DNA of 64,000 bases from Wielerella bovis (GCF_022354465.1 NZ_CP092361.1:1364001-1428000), one strand, 5' to 3'; numbered from the stretch's first letter, positions 1 through 8,139 are shown. Made by a program: numbers and translations. Notes: generated from the sequence alone by a model not told the origin.

Positions 1-210
1 TACATCAAACAATGCCGACAACTGCGCTTCTTTTGCGCCATTGCGTACTTGGCTGTAATCCGCCTTATCGCCCAGCAGCAGCGCGAGCGCATCCAGCGTA
101 ATGGATTTGCCTGCGCCTGTTTCGCCTGTTAGCACGGTAAATCCATTTTGAAAGTTTAAATTCAGTTTTTCTACAATCACAAAATCTTGTAAAGAAAGCG
201 CGAGTAGCAT
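1..210 (-). CDS. recN: DNA repair protein RecN, N-terminal part (runs off the window)
   Basis: Reverse-strand reading starts at an ATG at 208-210 and stays open to the window edge, giving the first 70 residues. It begins MLLALSLQDFVIVEKLNL and contains the P-loop GETGAGKS at about residues 30-37, followed by LDALALLLGDKAD. This N-terminal pattern is typical of RecN, the SMC-like ATPase that acts at double-strand breaks in recombinational repair and, in naturally competent bacteria, helps transformation. Only the head of the first ATPase half is visible. The coiled coil and signature motif would lie outside the window. A DUS follows directly upstream of the start (211-222), so the upstream region shared with gluQ is a DUS pair. 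Confidence 0.9.
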   Translation of the reverse strand, partial: MLLALSLQDFVIVEKLNLNFQNGFTVLTGETGAGKSITLDALALLLGDKADYSQVRNGAKEAQLSALFDV

Positions 211-312
211 TTTCAGGCTGCCTTTTAGTCAAAAAAAAAGAATTATAACGGTTTTATATTTGTATCAAAAGGCAGCCTGAAAAGTTATAATTTGTTTATT
301 TTCCACAAAATA

Positions 313-324
313 AGGCAGCCTGAA
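313..324 (+). repeat. DNA uptake sequence, Kingella dialect (representative copy)
   Basis: AGGCAGCCTGAA, directly upstream of the gluQ start. The same 12-mer or its complement recurs dozens of times across the window, inside genes and between them, often as inverted pairs. It corresponds to the AG-kingDUS dialect described for Neisseriaceae and is the receptor motif for ComP-mediated DNA uptake. Only this copy is listed; paired copies appear below as terminators. Confidence 0.9.
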
Positions 325-327
325 AAA

Positions 328-1224
328 ATGTACATCGGACGTTTTGCCCCCAGCCCAACGGGTTTGTTGCACATTGGTTCTTTGCTCACCGCGTTGGCAA
401 GTTATGCTGATGCACGCGCGCACGGTGGCAAATGGTTGGTACGCATGGAAGACCTTGACCCGCCGCGTGAAATGGACGGTGCGGCGGCGCATATTTTGCG
501 GACATTGGAAACCTTTGGTTTTGAGTGGGACGGCGAAGTGGTGTATCAAAGTCAGCGTCATGATTTGTATGCCGATGCGTTGGGCAGCCTGAAAAATCGT
601 GGTTTGGCGTATCCTTGTTATTGCAGTCGCAAGGATTGGCATGCAGCGGCAAGTATGGGTGTGGATGGTTTTGTGTACAACGGCGCGTGTCGTGAAAATA
701 TTTTCAGGCTGCCTGAAACAGATGCGGATAAACAGCCTGCATGGCGCATAAAAGTAAGCGATGAAATACTGGCATTTGATGATGCGATTGTCGGGCGATA
801 CGCGCAGCAATTGGCGCGTGATATTGGCGATTTTGTGTTGCAGCGTGCCGATGGATTTTGGGCGTACCAATTGGCGGTGGTGGTGGACGATGCGGCACAA
901 GGCATCACGCATATTGTGCGCGGACAAGATTTATTGGTTTCCACGCCGCGCCAGATTTATTTGCAGCATTGCTTGAATCTGCCCACGCCGCAATATGCAC
1001 ATTTACCTTTATTGCTTAATCGTTTGGGACAAAAATGGTCTAAACAAACGCTGGCGCCTGCTTTGGATTGTGAACAAAAAGAAATGCTGTTGCGCCAAGT
1101 GATGACTTATTTGAATGTGCCGCCTGCGCCAGAAGTGGACAATGTGCGCGATTTATTGGCGTGGACGGTGGCGCATTGGGATTTGGTGCGAGTACCGCGT
1201 GCAGCGATTCAAACAGAATCATAA
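328..1224 (+). CDS. gluQ: Glutamyl-Q tRNA(Asp) synthetase
   Basis: A truncated paralogue of glutamyl-tRNA synthetase. In this family the enzyme glutamylates queuosine at position 34 of tRNA-Asp rather than charging a tRNA end. The 298-residue length fits GluQRS and lacks an anticodon-binding domain. Visible motifs are [15 protein letters not shown] with the HIGS class I signature at residues 15-18, a zinc site of the C-x-C...Y...C type around residues 95-120 (CYCSRKDW through FVYNGACR), and the KMSKS equivalent KWSKQ near residue 231. The ATG at 328 is preferred over an in-frame upstream codon at 292, because the extra 12 residues would only translate a DUS and the conserved domain begins at MYIGRFAP. 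No strong Shine-Dalgarno is seen; the DUS occupies that position. Confidence 0.93.
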   Translation: MYIGRFAPSPTGLLHIGSLLTALASYADARAHGGKWLVRMEDLDPPREMDGAAAHILRTLETFGFEWDGEVVYQSQRHDLYADALGSLKNRGLAYPCYCSRKDWHAAASMGVDGFVYNGACRENIFRLPETDADKQPAWRIKVSDEILAFDDAIVGRYAQQLARDIGDFVLQRADGFWAYQLAVVVDDAAQGITHIVRGQDLLVSTPRQIYLQHCLNLPTPQYAHLPLLLNRLGQKWSKQTLAPALDCEQKEMLLRQVMTYLNVPPAPEVDNVRDLLAWTVAHWDLVRVPRAAIQTES

Positions 1225-1243
1225 AAAGCAGCATCAATTGTGA

Positions 1244-1286
1244 TAGGCAGCCTGAAAAATATGGTTGCTAATATTTCAGGCTGCCT
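1244..1286. terminator. Inverted DUS pair, likely terminator
   Basis: AGGCAGCCTGAAA and its complement face each other across a 17-base loop, 20 bases after the gluQ stop. DUS pairs of this kind are known to serve as rho-independent terminators in Neisseriaceae; no long T tract follows, so strength is uncertain. Confidence 0.6.
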
Positions 1287-1307
1287 AATAAAAAATAGGA
1301 TAACTTA

Positions 1308-2282
1308 ATGATAAATTTATGGAAAAACAAAGAAATTCTCACCATTACACAAGATGGTACTTTTACAGGACGACACGTTTCATTGCGTCCAACCAAATTA
1401 TGCCTTTCTTTATTGGCGTTGAGCGTGGCGATTTGGATTGGCGCGGCGAATTATCAAGTCAATGTCGCGTATGCCGTGTGTTTTTGGGTGCTCGGATTTA
1501 TTGGCGTAGCGGCGTTGCTGACATGGCGACAATTGCTCGGTTTGCACGTTCATTTGGATTTTTCCGATGAAGTATTTGCGGGACAAACCGCAGATGTGTT
1601 GATAAAAATGAACGGCGGCACACGTTCGCGTGTTGTGTGGTGGCGTGGCGAATATGCCGAAATCATAGATGAAGATGATGCCAGTCAATTAACGGCATGG
1701 CAGCGAGCGGATATTTCAGGCAGCCTGCCAAAAAATAATCAGCACACATTCACATGGCACATTCCGATTATGCAACGCGGCTATTTTCCGCAGCCATTGT
1801 TATTAAGATGGGCAACATCCGCGCCATTTGGTTTATTTCACGCCGAATGTCGTTTAGCGTGGCAATCGGTGGCGGTAGCGTTTGCTGCGCCTTTGCCACA
1901 CAATGATTTTGGTACAGCCGCTTTGCCCGATGAAGAACAAACATCGCAACAAGCAGGCGCACACGGCGATGACATTGCTTATTTGAAAAATCATCAGGAC
2001 GGCGCAAGTTTGCAGCACATCGCGTGGAAAGTGTACGCCAAACGCGGCGAATTGATGGACAAAGTGTTTGATGAACCACCACCGAGCCAACACAGCGAAA
2101 TCATTTCTTACCGTGATTATCCACAAGGTACACCGATTGATAAATTGGCAAGTTTGCTGACCTATCGCGTGTTGCAAGCGGATAAATTGGGTGCGCCCTA
2201 CACTTTGGAATTGCCCAATTTAACGCTGACACCGCAAAATGGTCTGCGCGAAAAATGTTTGAATGCTTTGGCATTGATGTGA
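1308..2282 (+). CDS. DUF58 domain membrane protein
   Basis: A 324-residue protein with two hydrophobic segments at about residues 30-72 followed by a soluble domain of the DUF58 type (the segment around residues 215-255, DDIAYLKNHQDGASLQHIAWKVYAKRGELMDKVF, read in pieces, carries the conserved region with its Trp-x-x-x-Ala core). DUF58 proteins usually sit beside a MoxR AAA ATPase and a transglutaminase-like protein, and the group is thought to assist assembly of surface or metal-binding complexes. No MoxR gene is present here. The ATG at 1308 follows an AGGA at 1298-1301 with good spacing. A palindromic DUS follows the stop, before the next gene. Confidence 0.8.
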   Translation: MINLWKNKEILTITQDGTFTGRHVSLRPTKLCLSLLALSVAIWIGAANYQVNVAYAVCFWVLGFIGVAALLTWRQLLGLHVHLDFSDEVFAGQTADVLIKMNGGTRSRVVWWRGEYAEIIDEDDASQLTAWQRADISGSLPKNNQHTFTWHIPIMQRGYFPQPLLLRWATSAPFGLFHAECRLAWQSVAVAFAAPLPHNDFGTAALPDEEQTSQQAGAHGDDIAYLKNHQDGASLQHIAWKVYAKRGELMDKVFDEPPPSQHSEIISYRDYPQGTPIDKLASLLTYRVLQADKLGAPYTLELPNLTLTPQNGLREKCLNALALM

Positions 2283-2284
2283 TT

Positions 2285-2301
2285 TTTCAGGCAGCCTGAA
2301 A
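2285..2301. repeat. 17-bp palindromic DUS (representative)
   Basis: TTTCAGGCAGCCTGAAA reads as AGGCAGCCTGAA on one strand and AGGCTGCCTGAA on the other, so one site carries two dialect forms. Its 3' end also supplies part of the AAAGGA ribosome-binding site for the gene at 2312. Confidence 0.8.
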
Positions 2302-2311
2302 GGATTGTAGA

Positions 2312-2725
2312 ATGATAAGCAATCAAGATAAATATGAAATATTATATTACTGTGTTGATTTAAAAGATATTTTTATATCTTATTGTGATTATTACCAATA
2401 TTCTTTTAAACAAACCGAAACACTAGATAAATTCTGTGATTTTTTACTGGAAATTATCCACGATGGTAGCGTTACGATGGTACAAATCCCGAATAATGCC
2501 TTATTGGGACAACTGCCTCCCTTTCCCCATTACACACAATCGGCAGAAGAATTTGTTGCCGCGTTTCGCCGTGAATATCCCACTTTTGAAATGTGCCAAC
2601 AATCCTATCCTGATGACCCCGACTGGTGGTGGAAATGGGAATGGTGGGTGTGGGATTATCGCACAGTAGATATTGACCCATGTATTCATATTGAAATATA
2701 TGAACCCAACTTTCAGGCAGCCTGA
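2312..2725 (+). CDS. Hypothetical acidic, tryptophan-rich protein
   Basis: Not recognised. A 137-residue soluble protein with no signal peptide or membrane segment, rich in Tyr, Asp and Trp. A cluster WWWKWEWWVWDY lies at about residues 109-120. The start at 2312 has AAAGGA at the expected distance. The last four residues, Phe-Gln-Ala-Ala, and the TGA stop are encoded by a DUS, so the C-terminus is set by the uptake sequence. Composition and neighbourhood (small orphan proteins, gene debris) would fit an immunity-type or other accessory protein, but that is inference only. It may be co-transcribed with the membrane protein 23 bases downstream. Confidence 0.6.
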   Translation: MISNQDKYEILYYCVDLKDIFISYCDYYQYSFKQTETLDKFCDFLLEIIHDGSVTMVQIPNNALLGQLPPFPHYTQSAEEFVAAFRREYPTFEMCQQSYPDDPDWWWKWEWWVWDYRTVDIDPCIHIEIYEPNFQAA

Positions 2726-2748
2726 AAACATAATTTTAGAGACGACAG

Positions 2749-3540
2749 ATGAATAAATGCCACAAACTTTTTCCCATTGCCACCTTGATTGGCGGGATTG
2801 TGCCATTTTTTTACACACAATATATTGGCATTGTTGCATTGGGTCATTTGGTTCCATTTTCAGTGGCCAGTTTTGTGATTGCTTTGATTTTGACGGACGC
2901 GATTACAGGTACAGAAGGAATCGATAAAAACGAATTGAGCCATTTCTTCTTATTAAATTTGGTTGTGCCTTTTGCAGATATTTTCTTTGAAATCAATTGG
3001 CTGCTTATCTTTTACTATGCACTCTTGTTCAGTTTCATCTTTTTAAAAAAATTGAGACAACAATGGTGGATAAGCGCAACTTGTGCTTTATTGTTAAGTG
3101 GATTATTGGCAATGGATTTTGAATATAATCAAGAAAAACAAGATATTCTTGCCAACAAAACCTTATCCATTTCAGGCAGCATACCCCAAACCATTTTGGA
3201 AACTGGCAGCCCAAAATACCGTAAAACTTATTTTGTTTTCAATGAAATGCGATTTGACTGCTATTACAATCGCCCTTTTTTATGCCGCAATATTTTTCAA
3301 TATGCCAATCAACACGCCCAAATCCACTACATTTTGGAAAACAATGAACCAGAACGAGCGCGTATCGTTTCGGTACAAGTTGGCGATAAAATATTATGGT
3401 CGCGTGAGCAAACATTGGCGTGGTATAACGCGCATGAAAAACAGATTTGGCGTGAATTATGGGGAGGATTATTGCTGATTTCATTGCCATTTTTATTTTT
3501 GTACTTATGGGCACGGAAAATTGTTTTTCAGGCTGCCTGA
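2749..3540 (+). CDS. Hypothetical multi-pass membrane protein
   Basis: Not recognised. It is 263 residues long, with about four to five hydrophobic segments in the first 125 residues (for example IATLIGGIVPFFYTQYIGIV and the stretch near 100-125), a soluble middle of roughly 110 residues containing three Cys, and a final membrane segment near residues 238-255. As in the preceding gene, the ending Phe-Gln-Ala-Ala and the TGA are supplied by a DUS (3526-3540). The start ATG at 2749 has only a weak purine-rich ribosome site. The layout (N-terminal membrane bundle, extracytoplasmic domain, final helix) suggests an envelope protein of unknown role. Confidence 0.6.
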   Translation: MNKCHKLFPIATLIGGIVPFFYTQYIGIVALGHLVPFSVASFVIALILTDAITGTEGIDKNELSHFFLLNLVVPFADIFFEINWLLIFYYALLFSFIFLKKLRQQWWISATCALLLSGLLAMDFEYNQEKQDILANKTLSISGSIPQTILETGSPKYRKTYFVFNEMRFDCYYNRPFLCRNIFQYANQHAQIHYILENNEPERARIVSVQVGDKILWSREQTLAWYNAHEKQIWRELWGGLLLISLPFLFLYLWARKIVFQAA

Positions 3541-3562
3541 AACCAATTTTTAATAAAAAAAT

Positions 3563-4075
3563 ATGCAAAAATTCATACTTTTACGCGGACACGAAGGCTC
3601 GGGCAAATCTACTTTTGCCGCACAACAAATCGCCCAATTCCAACGCGATTATCCTCATGCACACATCGTTCACATAGACAACGACCATGCTCTAACCGAT
3701 GAACATGGCAACTATCATTTTGATTTTGAACAATTTGCAGCCGCTCACAAAATCAATCAAATCCGACAAAACGAAGCCTTTGCGCTGGGCAAACGTGAAC
3801 CGCAGCGCGATATTTTAATCATCAATGCCAATCCTAATCAAAAAGCCAAAACCTGTTACACCTTGATTGATTTGGCAAAAGCACACGGTTTTGTGGTGGA
3901 AGTATATCGCTTGCACAATTTTTTTCCAAATATTCATGATGTTGCCGAAGAAGATGTACTGCGTGGCTATGCACGACTGAATGCCAATCCTGTGGACGGC
4001 GAAATTCATGTGCCAGCCGTGCGCGAAATGTCAGCAGCGCAACGGGCGGTGTTGGCACAATTTGATACAAAATAA
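3563..4075 (+). CDS. P-loop kinase-like ATPase (AAA_33 type)
   Basis: A 170-residue protein with an N-terminal Walker A motif, RGHEGSGKST, at about residues 8-17 and a strand HIVHIDNDH near residue 40. It has a DILIINANPN segment that would follow the Walker B strand. This is the arrangement of small polynucleotide-kinase-like or zeta-toxin-like P-loop proteins (AAA_33 family), which phosphorylate nucleic acids or nucleotide sugars. No catalytic assignment is possible from sequence alone. No antitoxin-like partner is evident upstream. There is no clear Shine-Dalgarno before ATG 3563; a DUS ends 22 bases upstream. Confidence 0.65.
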   Translation: MQKFILLRGHEGSGKSTFAAQQIAQFQRDYPHAHIVHIDNDHALTDEHGNYHFDFEQFAAAHKINQIRQNEAFALGKREPQRDILIINANPNQKAKTCYTLIDLAKAHGFVVEVYRLHNFFPNIHDVAEEDVLRGYARLNANPVDGEIHVPAVREMSAAQRAVLAQFDTK

Positions 4076-4087
4076 GGCTTTTCCATG

Positions 4088-4195
4088 CCATAATCGCGTT
4101 TAAAGCACAGGAATATTATCAACTTGCTGCCAAACAGGGCGATAAATGAGCAAAAAAAGGTTGAAAAATTGCATCCATATTTTCAGGCAGCCTGA
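4088..4195 (+). pseudogene. Remnant of a Sel1-like repeat gene
   Basis: One frame reads AQEYYQLAAKQGDK then a stop at about 4147-4149, which is a characteristic Sel1-repeat tail. After a one-base shift the following bases read VEKLHPYFQAA and stop inside a DUS. The two pieces look like the broken C-terminus of a Sel1/TPR protein with no start codon left. The fragment lies between the P-loop gene and the small membrane protein. Confidence 0.5.
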
Positions 4196-4198
4196 AAA

Positions 4199-4507
4199 AT
4201 GAAATTATCTAATGAAACAAAATCTTGGTTGAAATATATTACCATACCACATTTACTGACCATGTTATTAATGTTACCAGCCGCACCCCTGTGGTTAGCG
4301 AGTGGTGTAGTAGGCGTATTTTGCTGTTTCCCACGAGATAGGACATACATTCAATTGGTTTCAGGCTGCCTGCTCATTTTTGTTATTTTATTGATAATTG
4401 GTGGTTTTGGGATTTCTCGCCATAAGAGAATAGGCAAAATATTGATTTCTCTCACCCTTTATTTTTGGTTTTTGGCTGGATTTTTTTCATTGGCTTCACA
4501 TTATTAA
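4199..4507 (+). CDS. Small hypothetical membrane protein
   Basis: Not recognised. A 102-residue, strongly hydrophobic protein with three predicted membrane segments (roughly residues 15-45, 55-72 and 83-100) separated by short Arg/Lys-containing turns. It starts four bases after a DUS and has no obvious ribosome-binding site other than the A-rich DUS end. The reading frame carries an in-frame DUS-like segment (VSGCLLI). It lies downstream of gene debris, so it could itself be a fragment of a larger gene. Confidence 0.45.
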   Translation: MKLSNETKSWLKYITIPHLLTMLLMLPAAPLWLASGVVGVFCCFPRDRTYIQLVSGCLLIFVILLIIGGFGISRHKRIGKILISLTLYFWFLAGFFSLASHY

Positions 4508-4594
4508 AAAATCATGAATGCAAGGTGCTATTACTGAAATGATTAGAATTTTAAAGATAAAAGGGAATGATAATGTGTTCACGGTTGATTTTTG

Positions 4595-4701
4595 TATAGT
4601 GAATTCAATTTAAACCAGTACAGCGTTGCCAGCTCCCTTATGTACTAGGTGTACACAGCGGTCACTGTCGCCTTGTCCTGATTTAAATTGAATCCACTAT
4701 A
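4595..4701. mobile_element. Correia-like 107-bp MITE, copy A
   Basis: A 107-bp element with about 20-base terminal inverted repeats: TATAGTGAATTCAATTTAAA on the left and the complement TTTAAATTGAATCCACTATA on the right. The interior contains GCGTTGCCAGCTCC and GTCGCCTTGTCCTGA. Length, ends and interior resemble the short form of the neisserial Correia repeat enclosed element. The left end has TGAATTC where the right end has TGGATTC. The 418-bp gap 4508-4926 holds this element, the hairpin that follows and a degenerate repeat, with no gene. Confidence 0.85.
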
Positions 4702-4750
4702 AGAATGAGGGCACAGAGTTGAAATGCAACATCGCGCCCTCATTCTTATA
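4698..4750. repeat. Perfect 15-bp inverted repeat overlapping the MITE end
   Basis: TATAAGAATGAGGGC at 4698-4712 is exactly complementary to 4736-4750, with a 23-base loop. The outer bases are shared with the terminal TATA of MITE copy A. No T tract follows, so an ordinary terminator is not obvious. Confidence 0.7.
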
Positions 4751-4915
4751 AGCCTGAAACTTTTGCACAATCTATTCAGGCAACCTGAAAACTCGTAGTG
4801 TGTATATCCATATCCGATATTTTTTTAAATTAGAACAAATAGTTATTAAATATAAGAAATGTTGGATTCAAGAATTTAACCTATAATTTTAAGTTTTATA
4901 AATTTCAAGCCTCTA
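4751..4915. repeat. Degenerate intergenic repeat (GGTCGAATTCTTGAATCC family)
   Basis: An AT-rich stretch related to 10733-10870, 23577-23716, 23876-24051 and 33984-34112. Shared pieces are a DUS-like CCTGAAAC.TTTGCA, a ...CTCGTAG... block, and GTTGGATTCAAGAATTTAACCTA near its right end. The family is too diverged to define exact ends by eye. Confidence 0.45.
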
Positions 4916-4926
4916 ATAGTGATCAA

Positions 4927-5436
4927 TTATTTACCCACCATACGGTTCATGATTTTTTCACCTTTTATTTGATGATAAACCGCAAAGCCGATATGTCCAA
5001 CTGCTAAAGCAAATAATGCAAAACCTAATTTACCATGCGCTGCATTACCCAGTTGCCCCATCCATTCAATTTTATCAGTGGCCTTATCCATCACATTCAT
5101 TCCAAAAACACTTAATGGACTTCTACCTGTACCATATTGACGTAACAAAGCAACTAATGGCACAGCAATCATCAAAACATACAATCCCAAATGTCCAAGT
5201 TTAACCAGCAAATTACCATGCGGACGTTTTGTCCAATTTAATACAGCCCAAATCGCGCGCATAATAACCAAAACCATCATCAAAAAACCAACGGATTTAT
5301 GATAAGCCATGAGACTAAAATATGCTTCGTCTATTGTCCATAAAATGACTGTTAATAATAAAAAAGAGAATCCCAAAGCCATTGACCAATGGAAAAAACG
5401 GCTAATCAGACCATAACGCTGCGTATTATCGTACAT
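4927..5436 (-). CDS. Cytochrome b561 family protein
   Basis: A 169-residue inner-membrane protein with four hydrophobic helices and the di-haem ligand pattern of bacterial cytochrome b561: FFHW with H16, YHK with H46, and two later histidines in AAHGKLG and VGHIGF (about 134 and 148). Family members move electrons between quinol and other carriers or oxygen and have been linked to superoxide handling. The N-terminus TQRYGLISRFFHWSMA is typical. The gene is isolated: downstream is the MITE region, and upstream lies about 300 bp before the convergent end of psd. A TATAAT-like box lies upstream on the reverse strand near 5472-5477. Confidence 0.88.
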   Translation of the reverse strand: MYDNTQRYGLISRFFHWSMALGFSFLLLTVILWTIDEAYFSLMAYHKSVGFLMMVLVIMRAIWAVLNWTKRPHGNLLVKLGHLGLYVLMIAVPLVALLRQYGTGRSPLSVFGMNVMDKATDKIEWMGQLGNAAHGKLGFALFALAVGHIGFAVYHQIKGEKIMNRMVGK

Positions 5437-5634
5437 AATATTCCTTTATTTAACATGATGATTAAACAACAAATTATAAGTGAAACTTGTGTTAAATATT
5501 GTATAGAGGCTACACACCACGAAACTTGTATAAATTTTAAGTATCAATTGGCAAAAAGGTATTAGTTAGAAAAATAAAATAAGACGATTTTGGCCACCTA
5601 AATCTTATTTTTTATCTTGAATAACTAGGGGCTA

Positions 5635-5720
5635 AATGACAGCACTGCGATGTTGTTTTTTCAGAAAAATTGTTAAATTCGAGGGAAAACAAACTGAAAA
5701 CGACACCGCTACGCTGTCAT
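5635..5720. repeat. Imperfect inverted repeat between cytochrome b561 and psd
   Basis: The sequence at about 5636-5655 (ATGACAGCACTGCGATGTTG) is largely complementary to about 5701-5720, with roughly 15 of 20 positions pairing. It lies 22 bp beyond the psd stop codon in the direction of psd transcription and could be a weak terminator or an old element. The rest of the gap 5437-5742 shows nothing recognisable apart from AT-rich DNA. Confidence 0.35.
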
Positions 5721-5742
5721 TTATATTATTCAAACCTTTATT

Positions 5743-6636
5743 TTATGTAGTCAATGTTCCCAACACTTCGCCCATTTTCGTGCTGGCACCCGCTACCAAA
5801 CGAGCATCTAATTCAACCGTATTAGCTGGGAACAAATTAATGACGGTGGAACCCAGCAAAAATGCGCCCATCTCCGCACCTTTTGCTAAACGAATTGCGC
5901 CATCGCCCTCTGTAGGATAATCCCACACACGCACGCCTTTTTCACGCGGCGGATTAACCACGCCATGCCATACTGTGCGCATACTCGCTGTAACTGTTGC
6001 ACCAACCAAAACTTGTACCATTGCGCCAAATGCCGTATCAAACACACAAATCACACGTTCGTTGCGCGCAAACAAGTTGGGAACATGTTGTGCCAAAAAT
6101 GGATTCACGGAAAATAATTCGCCCGACACATAAATCATTTTGCGCAACACACCATCACATGGCATATGTACACGATGATAATCGCGTGGCGACAAATAAG
6201 TTGTTAAAAATGTGCCATTGTTAAATTGTGCCACTAATTCTGTATCACCAGCCAACAAATCTTCCAGCGTAAAAAAATGTCCTTTGGCTTGCAACAACAA
6301 ATTGCTAGCAACTTTCCCACCTTCACTCACGCGACCATCGGCAGGTAACGCCAATTCGTTTTCGCCTACACAAATTGGACGCATACCTTCTTTTAGTTCA
6401 CGCGTGAAAAATTCGTTAAATGTTTCAAAATCAGAAGGTTGAGATTTTTTTGCTTCATCCCAGTTAATTTTATATGCAGCTGCAAATTGTTTGATAACAA
6501 AATGCGTTGCACCACCCCATTTTTTCTCGGCAAACCAACCTGCCAATCGTGTTACTGCCAGTTGTGGTAAAACATAATGAAATGCGATTTTGGCGCGTTC
6601 GGAACAAGTGGGTTTGGAATATGGTTTCAAATTCAT
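5743..6636 (-). CDS. psd: Phosphatidylserine decarboxylase proenzyme
   Basis: This enzyme makes phosphatidylethanolamine from phosphatidylserine at the inner membrane and activates itself by cleaving before a serine that becomes the pyruvoyl group. The cleavage motif is visible as FLLGSTVINLFP, with the Gly-Ser bond near residue 258. Upstream are the typical blocks FNEFFTRELKEGMRP, ALPADGRVSEGG, YLSPRDYHRVHMPCDG and NERVICVFDTAFG. The length of 297 residues is normal. The start is placed at ATG 6634-6636; a TTG six codons upstream is the only alternative and neither has a clear ribosome site. The gene is monocistronic, followed by the inverted repeat at 5635-5720. Confidence 0.95.
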   Translation of the reverse strand: MNLKPYSKPTCSERAKIAFHYVLPQLAVTRLAGWFAEKKWGGATHFVIKQFAAAYKINWDEAKKSQPSDFETFNEFFTRELKEGMRPICVGENELALPADGRVSEGGKVASNLLLQAKGHFFTLEDLLAGDTELVAQFNNGTFLTTYLSPRDYHRVHMPCDGVLRKMIYVSGELFSVNPFLAQHVPNLFARNERVICVFDTAFGAMVQVLVGATVTASMRTVWHGVVNPPREKGVRVWDYPTEGDGAIRLAKGAEMGAFLLGSTVINLFPANTVELDARLVAGASTKMGEVLGTLTT

Positions 6637-6683
6637 GGTATTTGTCTGTATCAATAATAAAAAAACAGTATTGTAAACGAAAT

Positions 6684-6713
6684 AGGCAGCCTGAAAATAG
6701 TTTCAGGCTGCCT
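6684..6713. terminator. Inverted DUS pair between psd and the barrel gene
   Basis: AGGCAGCCTGAAA, a 4-base loop, then TTTCAGGCTGCCT: a perfect 13-bp stem. It lies 64 bp beyond the stop of the outer-membrane protein gene and could end that transcript. The T-run is short. Confidence 0.6.
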
Positions 6714-6777
6714 ATTCAATTTCAAATCGTAAGATTAATGACTTAATTTTGGTGATAACTCTCGCAAATACAGATTA

Positions 6778-7614
6778 TTAGAACGTGTATTGCAATTTTA
6801 CCCCAATTTCATGTGTATAATTTTTAGGTTCTAGACTTTCACTTTTGAGTTTACTACCATCATCTGCGACAACTTCTTTAATGATTGAATCCGAATCAAA
6901 CACTTTCCAACCACGATAGAATGGACCAATACTCAATTTGCTACCATTATTAAGCTGTTTAGAAACTGGAATTTCTACTTCCAATCCTTTGGCATTACGT
7001 TGTTTCATTTTTTCCGTTTCTTCTAAATAAGAAATTTGCTGACCATATATGCCGTGATTATAAGCAATTTTGGGAGTAATAAAATGATTTTTAGGTAACT
7101 GAATTTGCAAACCCGCTCCAATGTGAGCATAAACCGTTTTATTTTTTCTATCGTAATCTTCCGGATCTAAACGAGTGTTTAAATCACGCAAGACACGATA
7201 ACCCAATCCCGTCTCAAATATACCTGTAATATCATCTTTAATAGGATGCGTATACTCATACATTGAACGTATATCATATGATTGACGAGGAACATTTTTT
7301 TGTATCACAGAACCATAAGGTGTTCCTTCTGGATTTTCCTCATCGCCATTCATACCACCCGTATAATCAATTTTCCCTTTGGAATATCTGGTTTCAAGTT
7401 TAACTGCGTGAGTATCATTCAACCGATATTTAATTGCCCCTGTGATTGAATTCAAATTTCCGCGCTGTTGCATAAATCGTTCTGTACCATTGGTATATTC
7501 GCGATATGTTTCACGATAACGTTCCGCACCTATACTAACTTCTACAGGTTTTGAAAATGCAGGAACAGCAAGCAAAATCATACTGCCTGCTAATAATAAT
7601 TTATTGTATTTCAT
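6778..7614 (-). CDS. Outer-membrane beta-barrel protein, family not recognised
   Basis: A 278-residue protein with a cleavable signal peptide (MKYNKLLLAGSMILLAVPAFS, then KPVEVS), alternating polar/aromatic strands through the mature part, and a C-terminus GVKLQYTF ending in Phe, the usual signal for BAM-dependent insertion. Mature sequence is about 255 residues, enough for a 10- to 12-strand barrel. I cannot name the family. The start ATG at 7612-7614 is chosen over one five codons upstream because GGAG sits about ten bases before it and the signal peptide begins there. A perfect FNR box lies about 75 bp upstream, suggesting oxygen-responsive expression. Confidence 0.75.
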   Translation of the reverse strand: MKYNKLLLAGSMILLAVPAFSKPVEVSIGAERYRETYREYTNGTERFMQQRGNLNSITGAIKYRLNDTHAVKLETRYSKGKIDYTGGMNGDEENPEGTPYGSVIQKNVPRQSYDIRSMYEYTHPIKDDITGIFETGLGYRVLRDLNTRLDPEDYDRKNKTVYAHIGAGLQIQLPKNHFITPKIAYNHGIYGQQISYLEETEKMKQRNAKGLEVEIPVSKQLNNGSKLSIGPFYRGWKVFDSDSIIKEVVADDGSKLKSESLEPKNYTHEIGVKLQYTF

Positions 7615-7688
7615 CAACTTTATCTCCATTGAATTAAAATTTCATTTTGTAGAGTATAAAGTCTATCACAATAAATGTACTATTTATT

Positions 7689-7702
7689 TTGATTTTTATC
7701 AA
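7689..7702 (-). promoter_or_regulatory. FNR/CRP-type operator upstream of the barrel gene
   Basis: TTGATTTTTATCAA matches the FNR consensus TTGAT-N4-ATCAA exactly. On the reverse strand a TATACT -10-like hexamer occurs at 7654-7659, and a weaker GATAGA a little upstream. Depending on which is used, the box centre falls about 40 to 48 bases before the start of transcription, near the class II activator position. Confidence 0.65.
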
Positions 7703-7835
7703 ATAATTTATAAAAGATAATTATTATATTTTTATACCAAAATCTTTACACAACCCTAAATTCGCAGGACATTCAAAGTGACAGCATTGCAAAGAAATAC
7801 GCTAGAAATAGGTAGTTTGAAACCTTTGCAAAATC

Positions 7836-7942
7836 TATAGTGAATTCAATTTAAACCAGTACAGCGTTGCCAGCTCCATTATGTACTATGTGTACACGGC
7901 AGTCACTGTCGCCTTATCCTGATTTAAATTGAATCCACTATA
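7836..7942. mobile_element. Correia-like 107-bp MITE, copy B
   Basis: Same length and orientation as copy A: starts TATAGTGAATTCAATTTAAA and ends AAATTGAATCCACTATA. Interior differs by scattered substitutions, for example CCATTATGTACTATGTG in place of CCCTTATGTACTAGGTG. With copy A it brackets the cytochrome b561, psd and barrel genes. The 525-bp gap 7615-8139 holds this element, the FNR box and the long inverted repeat that follows. Confidence 0.85.
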
Positions 7943-7945
7943 TTT

Positions 7946-8065
7946 AGGCTGAAACCTTTGCAAAACTCTTAAAATTTGGTATTTAAAAATTTTAATTTTT
8001 TGAATTTTAAGAAATTTATTTTTCAAAAAAGTTAAAGAAATAGAGTTTTACAAAGGTTTCAGGCT
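7946..8065. repeat. Long inverted repeat carrying CCTGAAACCTTTG arms
   Basis: The left arm, beginning AGGCTGAAACCTTTGCAAAA at 7946, pairs over 22 of 24 bases with a right arm ending at 8065; the loop is a 72-base AT-rich spacer. Arms extend the DUS-like word with ACCTTTGCAAAACTCT, a motif that recurs at 23876 and 23935 and just before MITE copy B. Confidence 0.55.
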
Positions 8066-8139
8066 GCTTGAAAATTTGTAGGTCAGATTTTGCAAAAATT
8101 TCAGGCTACCTAAAATAAATAGGCAGCCTGCAAAATAAC

